A stretch of DNA of 64,000 bases from assembly GCA_001801995.1 (NCBI GenBank), contig MGZB01000001.1:186001-250000 (forward strand). Reading direction: 5' to 3'. Origin of the DNA: Gammaproteobacteria bacterium RIFOXYD12_FULL_61_37. GTDB taxonomy: Bacteria > Pseudomonadota > Gammaproteobacteria > Chromatiales > Chromatiaceae. The first letter of the stretch is position 1; every line of letters begins with the position of its first letter. Of this stretch, positions 63,251 to 64,000 are shown piece after piece. Below the pieces are notes generated by a model, which saw only the letters and a program-made list of their open reading frames with translations, had not been told where the DNA came from and did no database searches. A program made the translations under genes and the position numbers.

Positions 63251-64000
63251 CTATTCAGATTTGACGACGGCATAGAACAGATCCGCCGGGGGCGGCGCTT
63301 CCGCCGCCAGCGGTGTCAGACTCGCCCCGCCGGTCGGGCTGGACACCTTGGGGGACGGCTTGGCCGCACGGGGCAGATCGAACAAATCAAGGGGATTGGG
63401 GGCAACGCCTGTTTCCACCGGGACCGGCGTTTCCTGCGGCTTGTCCGCTGGCGGAAGCTCCTTCACGGGGGGCGAAGCAGGCGGCTCTGCCGGGCGAAGC
63501 AGGGCGCCAGCAGCGATCGCCTGTTCGAGTGCGGCCTTCCCGCCGCGAACGCTGAGGCGCAGGGTCAGGAAATCGATACCGATTTCCAGGATCTTGCTCT
63601 CCCCTACGGGGGCCAGTTGACGCAGGTGTTCCGAGACACGGGCTTGCCCGGCAGGTCCGGTAACGCCCTGGACCCGAATCACCAACTGCACGGGGGGAAC
63701 ATGCTGCGTCACCTTTGCCTGGTCGCCGGCCAGCATACCGACGACTTTGTCCACCCCGTTTCTGGCCGCCTCGGCGGGGGTTTTGGTGAAATCGGCCCAA
63801 TCTTTCCGCTTCCCATTTTGATAGAGGATCCAGAAGACCTCCCAACGATCCTCGGCCAGGAAGGTGATGCGCCCCACCAGCACCACATCCGGCTGATAGC
63901 GCTGCGACAGCGTCACCACCTCCACAATGGAGCCGGACCAGAGTTTTTCGGTCAAGCCATTTGAACGCTCCTGAAGATCCATCAAAGGCATCAGGACGGG
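63251..64000 (-). CDS. DUF2066 domain protein, C-terminal part (runs off the window)
   Basis: The frame is open to the right edge. The bases before the first visible ATG (63991) read PVL, in keeping with the family's PVLMPLMDLQE. Visible landmarks are RYQPDVVLVGRITFLAEDRW near residue 30 and ILYQNGKRKDWADF, matching DUF2066. The C-terminal 90 residues are Pro/Ala-rich. It is probably an exported or periplasmic protein of unknown role, and any signal peptide lies outside the window. A 120-bp gap separates it from pgsA. Confidence 0.78.
   Translation of the reverse strand, partial: PVLMPLMDLQERSNGLTEKLWSGSIVEVVTLSQRYQPDVVLVGRITFLAEDRWEVFWILYQNGKRKDWADFTKTPAEAARNGVDKVVGMLAGDQAKVTQHVPPVQLVIRVQGVTGPAGQARVSEHLRQLAPVGESKILEIGIDFLTLRLSVRGGKAALEQAIAAGALLRPAEPPASPPVKELPPADKPQETPVPVETGVAPNPLDLFDLPRAAKPSPKVSSPTGGASLTPLAAEAPPPADLFYAVVKSE

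Overview
The window is a GC-rich proteobacterial chromosome segment. Gene order suggests a beta- or gammaproteobacterium: mreBCD-mrdA-rodA-mltB-rlpA divergent from gatCAB, and pgsA/PerM/DUF2066 together at the right edge. I cannot name the genus. No rRNA, tRNA or CRISPR array was seen. Two stretches look AT-richer than the rest, by eye and not computed: about 1-2.9 kb and 46.1-51 kb.

Layout. (1) 1-5.4 kb: surface-polysaccharide genes (partial MsbA-like exporter, O-antigen ligase, UDP-HexNAc 6-dehydrogenase). They end in a truncated phosphomannomutase gene beside a frameshifted IS701-type transposase. (2) 5.5-16.4 kb: cell-shape and cell-wall operon on the minus strand, with gatCAB on the plus strand. 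(3) 16.4-17.2 kb: fused remnants of a Uma2 gene and a group II intron reverse transcriptase. (4) 17.3-20.7 kb: a large PAS/GAF/GGDEF/EAL protein. (5) 20.7-36.9 kb: a metal (probably Cu/Ag) regulon. It has a CusRS-type two-component system, an unusual tightly overlapping operon (TetR-PqqD fusion, ATP-grasp ligase, fold-III PLP decarboxylase, urea-transporter/M23 peptidase fusion, outer-membrane barrel, Met-rich cytochrome c, Met-repeat protein), then CusF and CusCBA. (6) 36.9-38.8 kb: FmdB-type zinc ribbon, TMEM43-like protein and a small ORF. (7) 39-53.8 kb, minus strand: exopolysaccharide operon (RfbB, XrtA/ExeA-type ATPase, split Alg13/Alg14-type transferase, several glycosyltransferases, two LbH acetyltransferases, flippase). 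It is interrupted at 46.1-51 kb by an accessory block with a 1180-aa nuclease-like protein and two internally deleted genes. (8) 53.9-61.5 kb, plus strand: GNAT/CelD-type protein, carbamoyltransferase, caspase-like peptidase with an EF-hand, glycosyltransferase and O-antigen polymerase-like protein. (9) 61.5-64 kb: PerM, PgsA and a partial DUF2066 protein.

The best candidate for an undescribed system is the 23.0-30.3 kb operon. Its genes overlap by a few bases, so they are probably made together. A 59-bp operator-like element with three GTCA half-sites at 11-bp spacing lies in front of it and again, with 5 mismatches, in front of cusF. This puts an ATP-grasp/PLP/PqqD chemistry module and a periplasmic peptidase-channel fusion under the same apparent control as Cu/Ag efflux. 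The product is unknown. The second candidate is the translationally coupled accessory block at 46.1-51 kb, which may be a defence locus.
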